A stretch of 64,000 bases of DNA from Candidula unifasciata (lineage: Eukaryota > Mollusca > Gastropoda > Stylommatophora > Geomitridae). Positions 19,276-31,334 of the stretch are shown here, piece by piece. The notes beneath the pieces were generated by a model, which was not told where the DNA came from, did no database searches, and was given only the letters and a program-made list of their open reading frames with translations. The position numbers and the translations under genes were made by a program. The first letter of the stretch is position 1. Every line of letters starts with the position of its first letter. The stretch covers positions 163,267-227,266 of the forward strand of contig CAJHNH020000834.1 of the NCBI GenBank assembly GCA_905116865.2, written 5' to 3'.

Positions 19276-19460
19276 GCCTGGCTCTCTAGCGTAGTTGGCT
19301 AAAACCGGATTGCGCGGTGACCGGGTGACGAACTCCTTGTGGTCCGGGTTCACTCCCGGGGGTAGGCAGAAAAGCCACATTACCGTAAAAGCCATAATAC
19401 CGAGCCTAAGGGTTAACAACTCATGGCTTCTGGATACTAAAACAAACAAACAAACAGCCG
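19265..19460 (+). repeat. tRNA-derived SINE (separate family)
   Basis: The tRNA-like head has a box A region TAGCGTAGTTGGCTAA and box B GGGTTCACTCCCGG. A ~90-bp body ends in an (AAAC)n tail at about 19438-19457. Confidence 0.65.
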
Positions 19461-19514
19461 GTGAATGCCAAGAAGACGGCCGGTATTTATTATTTTTTAG
19501 GACATTATGGGACA

Positions 19515-19695
19515 GAGCCGGCGTCTGTGACCTAGGCGTTGCGAACGCGCTTCGTAATGCCGGGGTGCCAAATTCGATCCCTACTGCAGGCGATTTGACA
19601 GCAGACCGTCTTGCGTTGGTTTCGATAGTGGTAGCGAGAACTGACATTTCAGTATGCAATGTCAAACTACTGGACGAGAAATTCGCCTAGAAAAA
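19515..19695 (+). repeat. SINE family C copy
   Basis: tRNA-like head GCGAACGCGCTTCGTAATGC with box B-like AATTCGATCCC, then GTTGGTTTCGATAGTGGTAG and a final TCGCCTAG. Confidence 0.65.
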
Positions 19696-20287
19696 CCACA
19701 ACAGCCCCCAAAATGCTGGGACTGGTTCAACTGCACATTAAAAAGGATACGAAACTGACCTGTCTAACAGGACAGAGGGAAGTCTTGAGCCTGCACATTT
19801 AGGAGCTCATGGCTAGTGCAGTGCGCAGGTTGTAATTTAATTTTGGACACCGACATTACAACAACAAAAATTCCAACTTTATCATCACCCTCGCGTGCAT
19901 ATCACATTGTGCTGGTGTTCGAACCTGGGTCTCTAGAAAACATAGGCGCCAGAACATTGTTCTCAGGTCCCTTCAGCCTACCCCCCCCCCCCCCCCCTTC
20001 CCCTCACCCCACAAAAATTTGAGGGGGCTTGTAGGCACAGCCCCTCCAAAAATTCTCTAAGAAAACTTAAAAGCTCATTTAAATATATATATAAATTCTC
20101 TTTCAAAGTATTTCTTCAAAAATTTCATATCATTTCAAGTACAACGGAACTCAACAGTTTTATTTTAGTTGAATCCGTTTCCAGCCCCGAATTATACTGA
20201 TCTATTCTTTAACAACGACAAAAATTCACTCGAAAATCAATGTTCGAAATCATTACAATTACATTTTCTTCTTCTTATTCTGCCTTT

Positions 20288-21833
20288 TTATCCCCCAATG
20301 GAGCATAGGCCCTCAACCAACTCACGCCAAGTCGTTCTATCCTTCGCCATTGCATGGAGCTCTCCCCATGTCCTCCCAATCTTTCTAACCTCATTCTCCA
20401 GCTCTCTTCTCCGTGTGTTTTTTTTTTTTTTTTTTTTTTTTTTTGGCCTTCCTTTATTCCTATGCCCCTGTGGGTTCCAATGCAAAGACATTCTAGTTAT
20501 GCTGTTCTCCTGTTTTCTCAGTGTGTGCCCTATCCAACGCCAGCGTCTTTTCCTCACCTCCTGATCCACTGGAGCCTGTTTAGTTCTCTCCCAAAGTTCT
20601 ACATTAGTTATTCTATCATACCATTTTATTCCCTCTATTCTGCGCAGGCACCAGTTAATGAATGTCTGTAATTTATTAGTACTTGCCTTCGTTGTTCTCC
20701 ATGTTTCCGCCCCATACAATAGTACTGATTTGACATTAGAATTAAAAATTTTTAGTTTAGTATTTCTTTTAATTTCTTTTGACCTCCATAAATTCCCTAG
20801 TGCTATGAAAGCCCCTCTTGCCTTTTGTATTCTTATTTTAATATCTCTATCAGTTCCTCCATCTTTATCTACATTACTGCCTAAATAGGTGTACGACTCC
20901 ACGTCTTGGAGTGGGGTGCCATTAAGAGAAACCACATTACTATTTGCCTGATTTATTCTCATTATCTTTGTCTTTACTTTATGGATTTTCAGATCAAGCT
21001 GCTGTGATCTCGCATTGAGTATATTTAATTTATCTTGTATCTGATTCAGTGAATGGGATAGAAGGGCAATATCATCAGCGAAGTCCAGATCATCAAGCTG
21101 TTTGTATGGCGTCCACTGAATCTCCATTCTTGGTGTTAGTTACTGTTTTTCATAGTCCAGTCTATAGCCAGTAAAAAATAGGAGAGGCGACAAAAGACAT
21201 TCCTGTCGCACACCTGTTTTTATTTCAAATGCATCTGTTAGCTTTCCCTCATGAAGAACTCGACATTCATGTCTTTATATGTTGCCTTTACTAAGTTGAT
21301 AAATTTTCTGTGGGATTCCATAGTGCCCCATCAATTTCCAGAGAGATTCCCTATCAATGCTGTCAAATGCTTTTTCATAGTCTATAAATCCAATGTAAAG
21401 TGGTGAGTTCAGTTCAATGCTTTGCTCTATTATAATACGTAATGTGGCTATCTGATCAGTACAGGATCTGTTTGACCGAAAACCTGCCTGCTCATCTCTT
21501 AGCATTTTATCAATAGCATCTTTTAATCTTTCCAAAATAATTCTACTTAATATTTTTCCAGGAACTGACAGCAACATAATTCCTCTATAGTTTTCACACT
21601 CCTGTAGATCACCTTTTTGGGCAGTTTCACAAGATATCCTTCTCTCCAGTCTGCTGGTATTTCTTCGGTCTCCCAGACTTTACTGAATAATCTATGTAGC
21701 AGCAATGTTGATGTGTTTATGTTGGTCCTGATGGCTTCAGCTGGGATACCATCTGGGCCTGACGCCTTTCCTTCCTTAAGAAGATTTATAGCTTTTCTAA
21801 TTTCCTCTTTGTGAGGTATCTCACAGTTGATAT
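20288..21833 (-). pseudogene. reverse transcriptase and C-terminal domain of the non-LTR element
   Basis: Minus reading: GKASGPDGIPAE, DWREGYLVKLPKK, a one-base frameshift near 21610, then DEQAGFRSNRSC and FIDYEKAFDSI. More disruption follows at 21127-21275, where the usual VRQGCLLSP reads VRQECLLSP. The catalytic box is DLDFADDIALLSHS, followed by YLGSNVDKDGG, LLYGAETW, RRWRWIGHTLRK and a final LVEGLCSIGG. A run of 24 T on the plus strand (20420-20443) is read as eight or more lysines in the GRPK..TRR segment. Confidence 0.9.
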
Positions 21834-22110
21834 NNNNNNNNNNNNNNNNNNNNNNNNNNNNNNNNNNNNNNNNNNNNNNNNNNNNNNNNNNNNNNNNNNN
21901 NNNNNNNNNNNNNNNNNNNNNNNNNNNNNNNNNNNNNNNNNNNNNNNNNNNNNNNNNNNNNNNNNNNNNNNNNNNNNNNNNNNNNNNNNNNNNNNNNNNN
22001 NNNNNNNNNNNNNNNNNNNNNNNNNNNNNNNNNNNNNNNNNNNNNNNNNNNNNNNNNNNNNNNNNNNNNNNNNNNNNNNNNNNNNNNNNNNNNNNNNNNN
22101 NNNNNNNNNN
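21834..22110. other. assembly gap (277 N)
   Basis: Run of 277 undetermined bases lying between the endonuclease and reverse-transcriptase domains of the non-LTR element. Confidence 1.
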
Positions 22111-23193
22111 TATCACCAGGAAATGGGTCAGTAAATACATCGGCACCTCTGAAACGCCCCTAACATCGTAAAGGGATGATCTAAACTTTTTGTTAATACA
22201 TATGTGGTCAATTTGATTAGTTGTCTTATGGTCTGGTGATTCCCATGTTGCCTTGTGTATTTTTTTATGGGGAAAAATACTTCCACCAATAACATACTGG
22301 TTACCTGCACAAAAATTTGTGAACAATTCTCCATTTTCATTCATTACTCCTAGACCATGTCTCCCCATAATTTCTTCATAACCTGTGTTGTCTGATCCTA
22401 TCTTAGCATTCAAGTCACCCATCAAAATTTTTAAGTTGCCCTTTCTTTCATTATTTATAATATTTTGAAGCTGCATGTAAAATTCTTCCTTAACAGATGC
22501 ATCTTAATCATTTGTTGGTGCATAACACTGTATTACCGACATGTTCACCTTCTGTTTTACTGTTCTAAAAGATGCTCTTATTATTCTGGGACTCACAGCT
22601 TCCCATTCTATTAGTGCTCTGTCTGCTTCTTTTGATAGCATCAGGGCCACTCCTTCACTGTGCGGCGAATTTTCCTCTGTGTGTCTTGAGAACAAAATAG
22701 TTTCTCCTGAATTGAGAATACTTTTCCCTATCCCAGTCCATCTAGTTTCACATAACCCCAAAATACTAATTCTATAATGTTTCATTTCCTTTGCTACTTC
22801 CATTGTTCTCCCTATATCATAGAGAGTTCTAACATTCCAGGTGCCAATTCTGGAGGTTTTCCTAGCTGAGAGGAGGTAAGTCAACGATCCGGACTCCTTA
22901 CGGCTTTCTCCACACCGTGTCATACTTCTTCTATTTGAAGAGCCTCCCCTCATCTTGGTTGGCTGGATTTTACTTGCTTCTCTTTTTGACTTATCCATGG
23001 TTGGTTGGTTTTTGTGGCTATGGTTTTTACAGGATGAGGTAGCCAACCTCACGCCCAACCCTACCCTTAGTCGCCTCTTACGACATGCCTGGTAGGGTGC
23101 AGTGTCACTATTCTTTGCTGCCCATGAGGGCCCCGGTGACACACGGGCGAAACAATTACATTTTAATGGAACATAAACTATTTTACTTATCAT
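22111..23193 (-). pseudogene. endonuclease domain of the non-LTR element
   Basis: The minus reading contains IGTWNVRTL, GLCETRWTG, then after an in-frame TAA at 22506-22504 continues with the metal-site segment MGDLNAKIGSDN, GRHG, ATWESPDHKT and NQIDHICI. These are the expected order of AP-endonuclease motifs in non-LTR elements. The stop codon is the only break between the two halves. The open frame begins at 23193 but the first ~15 residues are probably flanking sequence. Confidence 0.88.
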
Positions 23194-23655
23194 CGCTTTA
23201 TCACTGTGACAAGGATTGTACTCGTCCTAGTGACGTAAATATACTAGAGGCCTACATAAACGCGTACAGCTCTGACTTTATTGAGGTGAGGAGGGAGAGG
23301 GCTGTTCGGGGGGGGGGGGGGGGTGGGGCTGAATGGTCTGAGCTATTGTTTTTCTTTAGTTAGGACCGGGAGCTCAACACTCCCACCCCTCTCCCCCTTT
23401 TCCCAGATACTCCCAATTCTTGCAAAGAAAATTTGTATGACGAGGAAGTGGGAAAAGGGGGGGGGGGGGGAGAAGCGCGAATGTTTTCTTGGTGGCGGCT
23501 CGCCTTCCTTTAAAAAAAAAAAAAAAACCAGCGTTCTACAACTTTGTTCCGCCATTTCAACTCCTACAGTGCGTCAAAAGCATAATATTAGCGTGCACTG
23601 TTGACTACAGTGTAAAAAATGTGCTCCAAATGACATTCCTTAGTGCATCTACGAC
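23151..23655. other. intergenic, G-rich simple sequence
   Basis: Contains G18 at about 23309-23326, another G run near 23457-23471 and an A17 run near 23511-23527. No gene seen. Confidence 0.5.
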
Positions 23656-23659
23656 ACAC

Positions 23660-23930
23660 AATATATATGGTGCAGCTGCCAGTCGCTCGCCTGCGGATCC
23701 GAAGGTGGTGGTTTCAAATCCGAACGGTGCCAGACCTTTTTTTCTTTGAGAAATGACTTTGGTTCCCACATCGAACCAGTCTTAAATGGGCACCAGGTAA
23801 AGTTCTGGAAAGTAAAGACGGCCAGCTTAATATTGTGCATATAAGCCATCAGGTGCTTTTTTGGTGTATACAGTTAGGTCTAACAGCAAATACCCAGTTT
23901 ACTTGGAGGCGTGGAAGAGGATCCGTTTTG
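23660..23930 (+). repeat. SINE family A copy
   Basis: Well-preserved head CGCTCGCCTGCGGATCCGAA and box B-like GGTTTCAAATCC. The body has GGGCACCAGGTAAAG and AAGTAAAGACGGCC; the end is GGCGTGGAAGAGGATCC. Confidence 0.75.
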
Positions 23931-23954
23931 AAATTTGCCGATAATAATACCGAA

Positions 23955-24230
23955 CACTGCAGAGATAAACAGTTGTAGCACCTGCAGAGACAAACAGTTG
24001 TAGCAAGCTGCAGAGATAAACAGTTGTAGCAAGCTGCAGAGATAAACAGTTGTAGCAAGCTGCAGAGATAAACAGTTGTAGCAAGCTGCAGAGACAAACA
24101 GTTGTAGCAAGCTGCAGAGATAAACAGTTGTAGGAAGCTGCAGAGATAAACAGTTGTAGCAAGATGCAGAGATAAACAGTTGTAGCAAGCTGCAGAGATA
24201 AACAGTTGTAGCAAGCTGCAGAGATAATGT
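23955..24230. repeat. 26-bp minisatellite
   Basis: About ten copies of GCAAGCTGCAGAGATAAACA followed by GTTGTA, starting within 30 bp of the end of a SINE. The period is not divisible by three, so three minus-strand frames are open across it; none is a gene. Confidence 0.93.
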
Positions 24231-24299
24231 AAACGATGCAAGAACAAAAGTTCTCATTTAAGAAGCAGTTTAAAAAAAAAAAACTATTGCAATTTAAAG

Positions 24300-25020
24300 T
24301 GTGGCCAACAATGAACATCACAGTAAACGGAGTGATATTAGAATAAGTAAAACTTTTTTCTATTTCGAACGTGTAACAACAAATGAAAAATGAAGTTAAA
24401 AATAAACATACAGAGCGCGGGAAAAAAAGTTATTGAAAGATGTAAAATAAAAATAATTAAAAAGACAATATAAAATATTTTTGGGCGTTTTTAAAACCAT
24501 AGAACAATGAAGGCCAGAGAAAAATCGGTAGATACCGATACAAATTGGAAGACAACATCGCGAAGCGGTTGAACAGAAGTGTGAGAGAGTGTACTACCAA
24601 GACAAGAGACTGAGGGTTTTGGAGATCCATTACACCAAAAGTTCATTGAAGGTACTTAACTGATTAAAGTCGCTTATAAAAGAACTTTGATTGTCTGCAC
24701 AAATGAAAGCACAATATAAATATCCCTTTGTTTGAAACGAACTCCAGAAAAGATTTAAAAAACACACACACAATAAGAAATAGTTTATCAAATCTACACA
24801 TAACTAAAAGAAAGGAAACATGTTACACACAAAACATACTCATTTACACATGATCTCCGTCATACACTCACTCATTCACTCACGCATTCATTTACCCTCC
24901 TACCCACACAGACACTGACTCCTACACCCCCACCTTTTTGCACTAATTAACTTTCTCACACATTCACAGTCATATACTCAGTCACTCCCTCACATGCCCC
25001 CCCCCCGTCCCTTCTTTTTC
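24300..25020. other. intergenic, nothing recognised
   Basis: A-rich sequence without convincing coding frames or known repeats. Confidence 0.5.
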
Positions 25021-25850
25021 CCCGACACACACACACACACACACATACACACACACTCACACACTCACTTACTCACACACACTCCTACATCCACTGACTC
25101 TCACTAATTTACTTTCTCATTTGCCACCCTACTTTCTTACCTCCCCCCCAAAAAGTCCTCAGTGAATAATTTGCTCACACCAGGAAGCAACGGCCATCTG
25201 AAACTTCAGGTAACCCGAGGCTACAAAACAAACTAATGGACATCAACGATTGTTGCGTCACACTTGAGTGACTCCAGTTCGCTGAACAATGCTACCCAAA
25301 CTCAAATTAGTGTGTCTACAAGTTCATTCTGCTTGCCTTACCCAGAGACTTCTAGAATAAACATTTTCTTTTGCAGACCACATTTTATAGTCTGCGTGAT
25401 TGCAAGACTCACTTAAACACACCCACATACCTTCACACACACATAAACACACCCTATTCACCCACATACAAAGCTACATACCCACACGGACACGCACATT
25501 TCACACACATACAAACATACAGATATAAACACAGAGACACACCCATAGAAACAAATGCAGACACACACACACACACAAACAGACATACGCGCACATACCC
25601 AATCACACACGAAGATACACACACAGACAGACACACACATGCGACACACACACACGAACCACCATACACACACGCAGACACACACAGACACTTATGCACA
25701 AACACACGCAGACACAAACACACACAGATACACTCGGAGACACACAAACACACACACAACCACAGACACACACACGCAGAAGCATACGCAGGCATTCATA
25801 CACACAGGCACACGCACAGATACACTCAGACACACACCTACTGTCACGGA
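25021..25850. repeat. (CA)n-rich simple sequence, two blocks
   Basis: Imperfect CACACA/CAGACA arrays at about 25021-25085 and 25378-25850. Open frames rich in His/Thr or Val/Cys are artefacts of the repeat. Confidence 0.9.
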
Positions 25851-25865
25851 GTGAATCAACCAAAC

Positions 25866-26141
25866 CCTACACAGTAGACTCGTCGTGACGTTGACGCCCC
25901 TAGCGGGCAGGTCATATTTCAAATTTAAACCCGTCCGGTGGGTATATAGTCCCTCATATTGATATATACCTTTATCTGGTGGAATAGATATTTCTATACC
26001 CTCTAGTTGTTTCGAAAAGTCTACATTTTCAAACTTGCCACTGTGCGATAGATATTTTCTGGAATAATATTCCGAATTCCTGGAAACCTTTTTACTCCTT
26101 GGCGTACTAATACAGGACCTTTTTTTTTCTAGAGACGCCAA
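25866..26141 (-). CDS. unrecognised open frame, possible coding fragment
   Basis: The minus frame reads about 90 codons of mixed, non-repetitive composition (segments [52 protein letters not shown]) before entering the CA repeat. It has no ATG at its start (the first triplet is TTG) and no family was recognised. It could be an exon or a retroelement fragment. Confidence 0.25.
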
Positions 26142-26490
26142 GCGAGATCAGGCGGGGTCATTCTTTGCCTGAGTTCCTAGGTGTGCAGAAGCATTTCACC
26201 TCTCTGATTAAATCTTTGCGCATTCAAAATACCAGTTTAATCTTTGAAGGATTCCTAAACTTGGTTAAGTTGATTATAGTTTACCAGTACCATGATATAT
26301 ATCTCTATAAAGTTAGCTGATGCTGCAGGGAGGATAGATTCAGCTGTGTGACCTCACAGAACTAGGCCATTCTTGGTGTTCAGACACTCAAGCCCCTGAA
26401 ATCAAACCTTTCCCTTCTCAAGCTGATAGTTTGTGCCCTACTTGACCCAATACCATTATAAATATATTAAACCTAGCAAGTTAATTGTTC

Positions 26491-26871
26491 TGTAACGAAC
26501 CGACCGAGTTTGAGTCGATTAGCGGACATATTTAACTGGGTCACACTTCAGCCTACAAGACGCTGTGACGTCAGAGGTTAATTTTAGCAGACACATCAAC
26601 ACAGTGTGTGCGATGAGCAGATGGGGAAAGGTATAAATATATATGGGAGAGAGAGAGATGGGATGTATATCTACAAGTGCAGGGGTGGGCGAGGAGAGTT
26701 GATGTTCTATGTTTGATAGAGTCTATCTGTCTCCACTCTGGTACTCGTCTCCTGTCCCTGTTACTGACTGACCGACAGAGATGATATTTTGAGACTTATA
26801 CTGTCTCATTATCCTGAGAGCTGTCCTCTGAATGATTAATAATGTGGATGTTAATAAACTGAGCTTTACAG
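26491..26871 (+). repeat. possible solo LTR or LTR fragment
   Basis: Begins TGTAACGAACC and ends ...GCTTTACA, giving TGTAA/TTACA inverted ends. It has a TATA-like GGTATAAATATATA about 130 bp in and AATAAA near 26850. No target duplication or second copy was found, so the call is tentative. Confidence 0.35.
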
Positions 26872-27780
26872 GTAACCCCTGAGATGACTACTAATTCTGA
26901 GTTCCTTCTTGATGCAGGATGATATCTTCTTGGAGGCCAGGCAGTGAATCAGCGGTCCACAAAACCACCAACAGGGAAGTCATCTATGTCTAAGCCAGTG
27001 GTTTGCATCAGATTGTAAACCAAACTTTTGTCATCCATTAAATGGAATCCTCCAGTTGGTCTACAGACAACATTATGGGTGTTGTACCTTCACCATCATT
27101 TATCCGGTAGCTTGTTTGTACCTCAAGTGAATGACTTTGGTCCGAGATCCTCTCCAGCAGCTTGGGTGTATCTCCAATGTTCGAGTGTCTAGTGTGGGAC
27201 TGTCTTCAACGTAACCACAGAGTGACTGAACATCCAGCAATTTCGGGAAACTAGGGATTCAGATAAGTGTGGTCAATCGTTGGTTTATTGCCAGGCTTCA
27301 CTATTTATCGTCCACCTGATCATAATTATGATCTAGGCGGACGTTTGGGGAATCTCTTACACAATCAGTCAGATCTGTTTTGAAGTTTTGGTCCTTCATA
27401 TCACTCTGTGTTCTTGAAGTTCTTTGCTGATTCTTATATAATGTATGTGTTCAGAAAATTTCATTATTGACTTGAGTGTTCATCATTCACGGTTCAAACT
27501 GTCTAGATTTTCTGTTTGTGTGATTAGTAAGTGTAATCTGTGTTAACATGGCTGTGATAGTACATTGTCATAGCCTGGGGGCTATTTTCTTTTATAGTAA
27601 TGGGGGTGTCCAGCCAAGTTGTGCCTAGGATTATTAGATATTCTGTAGTGTCAGAACTTGAGTTGCCCTACTCCTGAAATAAGTTGAGCGTATATTGGCC
27701 ACGGGATATCCCTTAGACCAATACGAGCCGACGCCTCAACATTATTATATTTCAGAGTGCTGTTGGTTCTTAAGGAGAAA
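26872..27780. other. intergenic, nothing recognised
   Basis: Unique-looking sequence; could be the internal leader of an LTR element if the preceding call is right, but no coding sequence follows. Confidence 0.4.
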
Positions 27781-27809
27781 TCCTTAAATCAGGCAGGCAA
27801 CACGAGCAG

Positions 27810-27960
27810 TATGTGACACCCACAGACACACAAACGCAAACACATACGCAGACATACATATACACAGGCACACACGCTGATACACATACACACATGTCGA
27901 CACATCCAGAGTCACTACACACAGACAAACACACACACAGAGACATACACAAATATATGA
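27810..27960. repeat. (CA)n-rich simple sequence
   Basis: Imperfect ACACAC/ACAGAC repeat. Confidence 0.85.
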
Positions 27961-28717
27961 CAACATCGAGCAATAGATGCGAGCCCTATGTAACATAATG
28001 ACAGAACAGGACACTGCATGAATGATAGCTTCCATACTCGAACATATCCCTTCCACAACGATGGTGCCTTGCTTCGGGAAGCAGTGTACTAATTATTGAT
28101 GTAATTCAAACAACTGATTTATAGGACAGGCATTTTGTTTTTAATCACATTCTTCGTTTTTTTTTTCTTTTTCCAAGCGGTGTTCTTTAACATGCAGCCT
28201 GCGGACCATGACGCCACCGACACGTCTGGTATAGCCCGACACAGTATTCTGAATATTTATTTTTCTGTCAAAAGATATGGACATGTGGTATATGGTCAAG
28301 TGATTGTAAGGGAACTATCTTCATTCCAATACCAAAAGCAGACTGAACAAGGAAAAGGGACAAAAAAATCACACCCTCAACATGCGTTTAATAAAAGAAG
28401 TCCAGAGAATTTAACGTCAACCTATTTTCATGTTTTATGGATTATTTTAAAGGCATTTGAATGTGTCAGAAACTCTGGAAAATCATGAGATATATGGCAT
28501 TTTCATCATATGTAGTATACCTCGTAACAATGCTCTATCTAGTCCAATAAACAGCGGTTAGAATAGATGGTGAGACAGACTTGTTTGACAACAATCAAGG
28601 ACTACGTCAGGGCTGTGTGCTGTCACCCTATTTGTTTAACATGTAAGCCGAAAATATAATGAGAAATCTCAGAGATGGTTTAACCAGAGATACAATATGA
28701 TGCCCTAAATATCGATG

Positions 28718-28986
28718 AAGTAAAGGTAAGGACCCTTTTTAACGTCTTTAGGGCATATAGGGCTAAACCTGTATTTCTATAGACCAACCAGCACATGATG
28801 GGTGATGTGGTCAGCATCACGCAGGCCGCATTTACTTCCCATGACTGTACCTGGTACCCACTCAAGCTGGGTCGACATAGAAGCCAAGGCCTTTTCTGAG
28901 AAAAGGTCCGGCCTACGTCAGGGAGCGAACCCAAGACCTTCCGATCCACAGGCCGATGTCTAGCGGCTACGCCACGAAGACTCTTT
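28718..28986 (-). repeat. SINE family A copy inserted in the non-LTR relic
   Basis: Flanked by the 13-bp duplication CTAAATATCGATG (28705-28717 and 28987-28999). Best head in the window: in minus sense GGCCTGTGGATCGGAAGGTC then box B-like GGGTTCGCTCCC. Confidence 0.9.
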
Positions 28987-29631
28987 CTAAATATCGATGG
29001 TCATGAAATAACGGGTATCCGATTTGCCGATGATACAGTACTGCTATCCACATCAAAGACTGGCCTAGAAAACTTAATAACCTTAACCCAAAGAAATAGT
29101 GAAAATCACAGCTTATATCCTAACACAGCAAAAACAAAGATAATGCAAACAGATAAAACTTCTATGGAAAAAGAAATATATCTCAATGAGGAAAGACTGG
29201 AGGTTGTTAAAAATGTAGAATATCTTGGGTCATTGATTACCAACAATGGTGACACAATGAAAGAAATTTAACGACGACTATCAATTGCTCTTTAAAGACT
29301 AAAACAATTGAATAAATTATGGAGTAGGACAGACAGAACTAAAAAAAAAAAAAAAGATTTCTAAGAGCATGTATCTTTCCCATTGCAACGGTGAGACCCG
29401 GACACTTACTAAAGAAGCTGAACAGCGCATAAATGCCTTAGAATACAAATGGTATTGACGGGTTCATAGAATATCATTGGTAAAGAAAAGAATCAATTCA
29501 TCGATACTTCGAGAACTGTGTATTGAAGGAGGTTGGCTATTAAAGACGATAAAACACAGACAATTGTTTTCATTTGGTCGTTTAAAACGTCATCAACATT
29601 TAGAAAGAACAATAATGGAGGGGTATATGCC

Positions 29632-30103
29632 TTAGAACCAGCAAGGAGATCAAAATTATTAGAATTTTGAGAGCATGCATCTTTACTCAGGCAACATACG
29701 GATGTGAGTCGTGGACTATCTCTTAGTCCTCAAGAAAGAGAATAGGGGCTTTTTAGCTGAATTGCTATAGAAAGATTCTCAAGAAGAGGAGACATACTGA
29801 CATTTTGAAAGATCTGAACATCAAGGAAGATTGGCTAATAAACAGCATCCTGTCTCGGAAGCTGAAATATTTTGGTCCTATCAAGCGCCACGACGGATTG
29901 GAAATAATTATAGCAGAAGGCATGGTACCAGGAAGGAGGGGCAGGAGCCGACCGACATGAAGAATATAAGTGGCACAGAATATAAGTGACTTCTTGAATA
30001 TGAAAGGACATGAGGCGAGAGAGGTGGCGAGAGACCGAGTTTCTTTCAGGCAGACTGTGATGAGAGCGACGTTCTGCAAAGGACCTGCTACACGATGGTG
30101 ATG
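29632..30103 (+). mobile_element. second non-LTR 3' fragment nested in the first
   Basis: Flanked by ATATGCC at 29625-29631 and 30104-30110. It reads KEDWLINSILSRKLKYFGPI, EGMVPGRRGRSR and TVMRATFCKGPATRW and ends in a GATG-type tail. The same family occurs at 32295-32600 and 56320-56650, both inverted. Confidence 0.85.
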
Positions 30104-30399
30104 ATATGCCTGGGAAGAGAGGAAGATGAAGGCCAAAGAAAAGATGGATGCATGATGTGGCGGATGATCTCCAGATGGGCGTATCGGACGCCGGACATCT
30201 TGCTTATGATCGAGAAGTTTTCTGGTAGATAGTTATGGAAGCAAGGATCTGCAAAGGACAGGCTACTGACTTGAGGCTCAACGGGATGTCTTGTACTAGA
30301 CCTGTTGAGTGGCCATCCAGAGTGGGATGGTGTTATCTCACATTGTTAAACTTCAGGCAGCAGCACAGCACGGAAGGACGGACGGACAGGAAAAGGAAA

Positions 30400-30602
30400 G
30401 AAGGCGAAGCGGTCAAAAAGAAGAAGACGATGATGATGAAGAAGAGGGGAAGAAATTAAAAAAAAAGAAAGAAGGAGGGAAGCTAGGACGGACGGAAGGA
30501 GGCGAGAAAGAGAAGGAGGAGAAGAAGAAAGGGTAATAGTAGTAGTAGTAGTAGCAGCAGCAGCAGCAGCAGTAGTAGCAGCAGTAGTAGTAGTAGTAGT
30601 AG

Positions 30603-30633
<31 letters not shown>

Positions 30634-30660
30634 GGGCAGCAGGAGGAGGAGGAAGAAGAA
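30400..30660. repeat. purine-rich tract and compound trinucleotide array
   Basis: AAG/GGA-rich sequence followed by (TAG)n, (CAG)n and (TTG)n blocks at about 30535-30640. Predicted poly-Leu/poly-Gln frames are artefacts. Confidence 0.9.
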
Positions 30661-31064
30661 GAAGAAAAAGAATCAGATCCCATAAATATTTGTTTGCAAT
30701 AGCCCCCTACCACCTATCCCCCATCACACTCTGTCAACTATTCTTGACTCTCACAATCGATCAAACTCTAGCTCCCATCTCTGTCAGACTCAGTTCTCTT
30801 ACACCAAGTGTCGATCTTATCAAGAGATCCACGCGTGTTCACTTACTGTTTCTTTTGTCAACTTTACCATTTAGAAACAACATCTTAAATTCATAACAGC
30901 AATCGAGACATCTTACTTTCTCAATTTCAAATTGCTTGGAGGTGAAACGAACACTCGCATTCTGCTAGAGTGAATCTATTTATATGAAATTTCTATGGCG
31001 TGTTAACGGGCTGTCTGATGAAGGTAAGAATACTTACTGTCTTGTTAGTTTTGACATTTAAATC

Positions 31065-31265
31065 TAAGATAACTATCAGCATCAAGTGTCATGTCGACTG
31101 GCATATATTATTCAGTCTTAGTTCAGGTGGCTACCAGCTACTACTACTTCAAGCTGCCAGAGCCTCCAGGTTCCTGCATCTATGGCATCTGCTCTTTTTC
31201 TATAAATCTTTCCAGTTGTCACAATGTTCCAGTTTGACTCATTTCTCACCCGCATGTAGTTTACA
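31065..31265 (+). repeat. dispersed repeat family F copy
   Basis: Shares blocks with 12575-12800, for example TTCTATAAATCTTTCCAG and GTCACAATGTTC. Confidence 0.45.
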
Positions 31266-31334
31266 GGCTCCCATTAAGAGGAAAATATAAATAGACCCGC
31301 TGCTTCTCTTAAACAAAAAAGATATCGTAAGAGT

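Larger units (their letters stand above)
20255..23150 (-). mobile_element. APE-type non-LTR retrotransposon, near full length, inactivated
   Basis: In minus-strand order: a 5' region from about 23150, an AP-like endonuclease domain, a linker interrupted by a 277-base assembly gap, reverse transcriptase, a C-terminal domain, and an A-rich tail near 20255. The text is of the endonuclease/reverse-transcriptase type common in invertebrate genomes; the clade was not determined. At least one in-frame stop and two frameshifts show it is dead. Its 3' region is also recognisable at 37670-37800 and 63480-63840. Confidence 0.9.
28280..30265 (+). mobile_element. non-LTR reverse-transcriptase relic with two nested insertions
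   Basis: The plus reading gives KAFECVRNSGKS, GLRQGCVLSPYLFN, then after a SINE the catalytic box IRFADDTVLLS (29019-29050 region), VEYLGSLITNNGDTMKEI, and at 30105-30265 a C-terminal GRMKAKEKMD / MGVSDAGH..DREVF segment. Stops at 28644-28646 and 29269-29271 and several frameshifts mark it as dead. A SINE occupies 28718-28986 and another non-LTR fragment 29632-30103. A related copy with the same SINE lies at 44120-45260. Confidence 0.87.
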
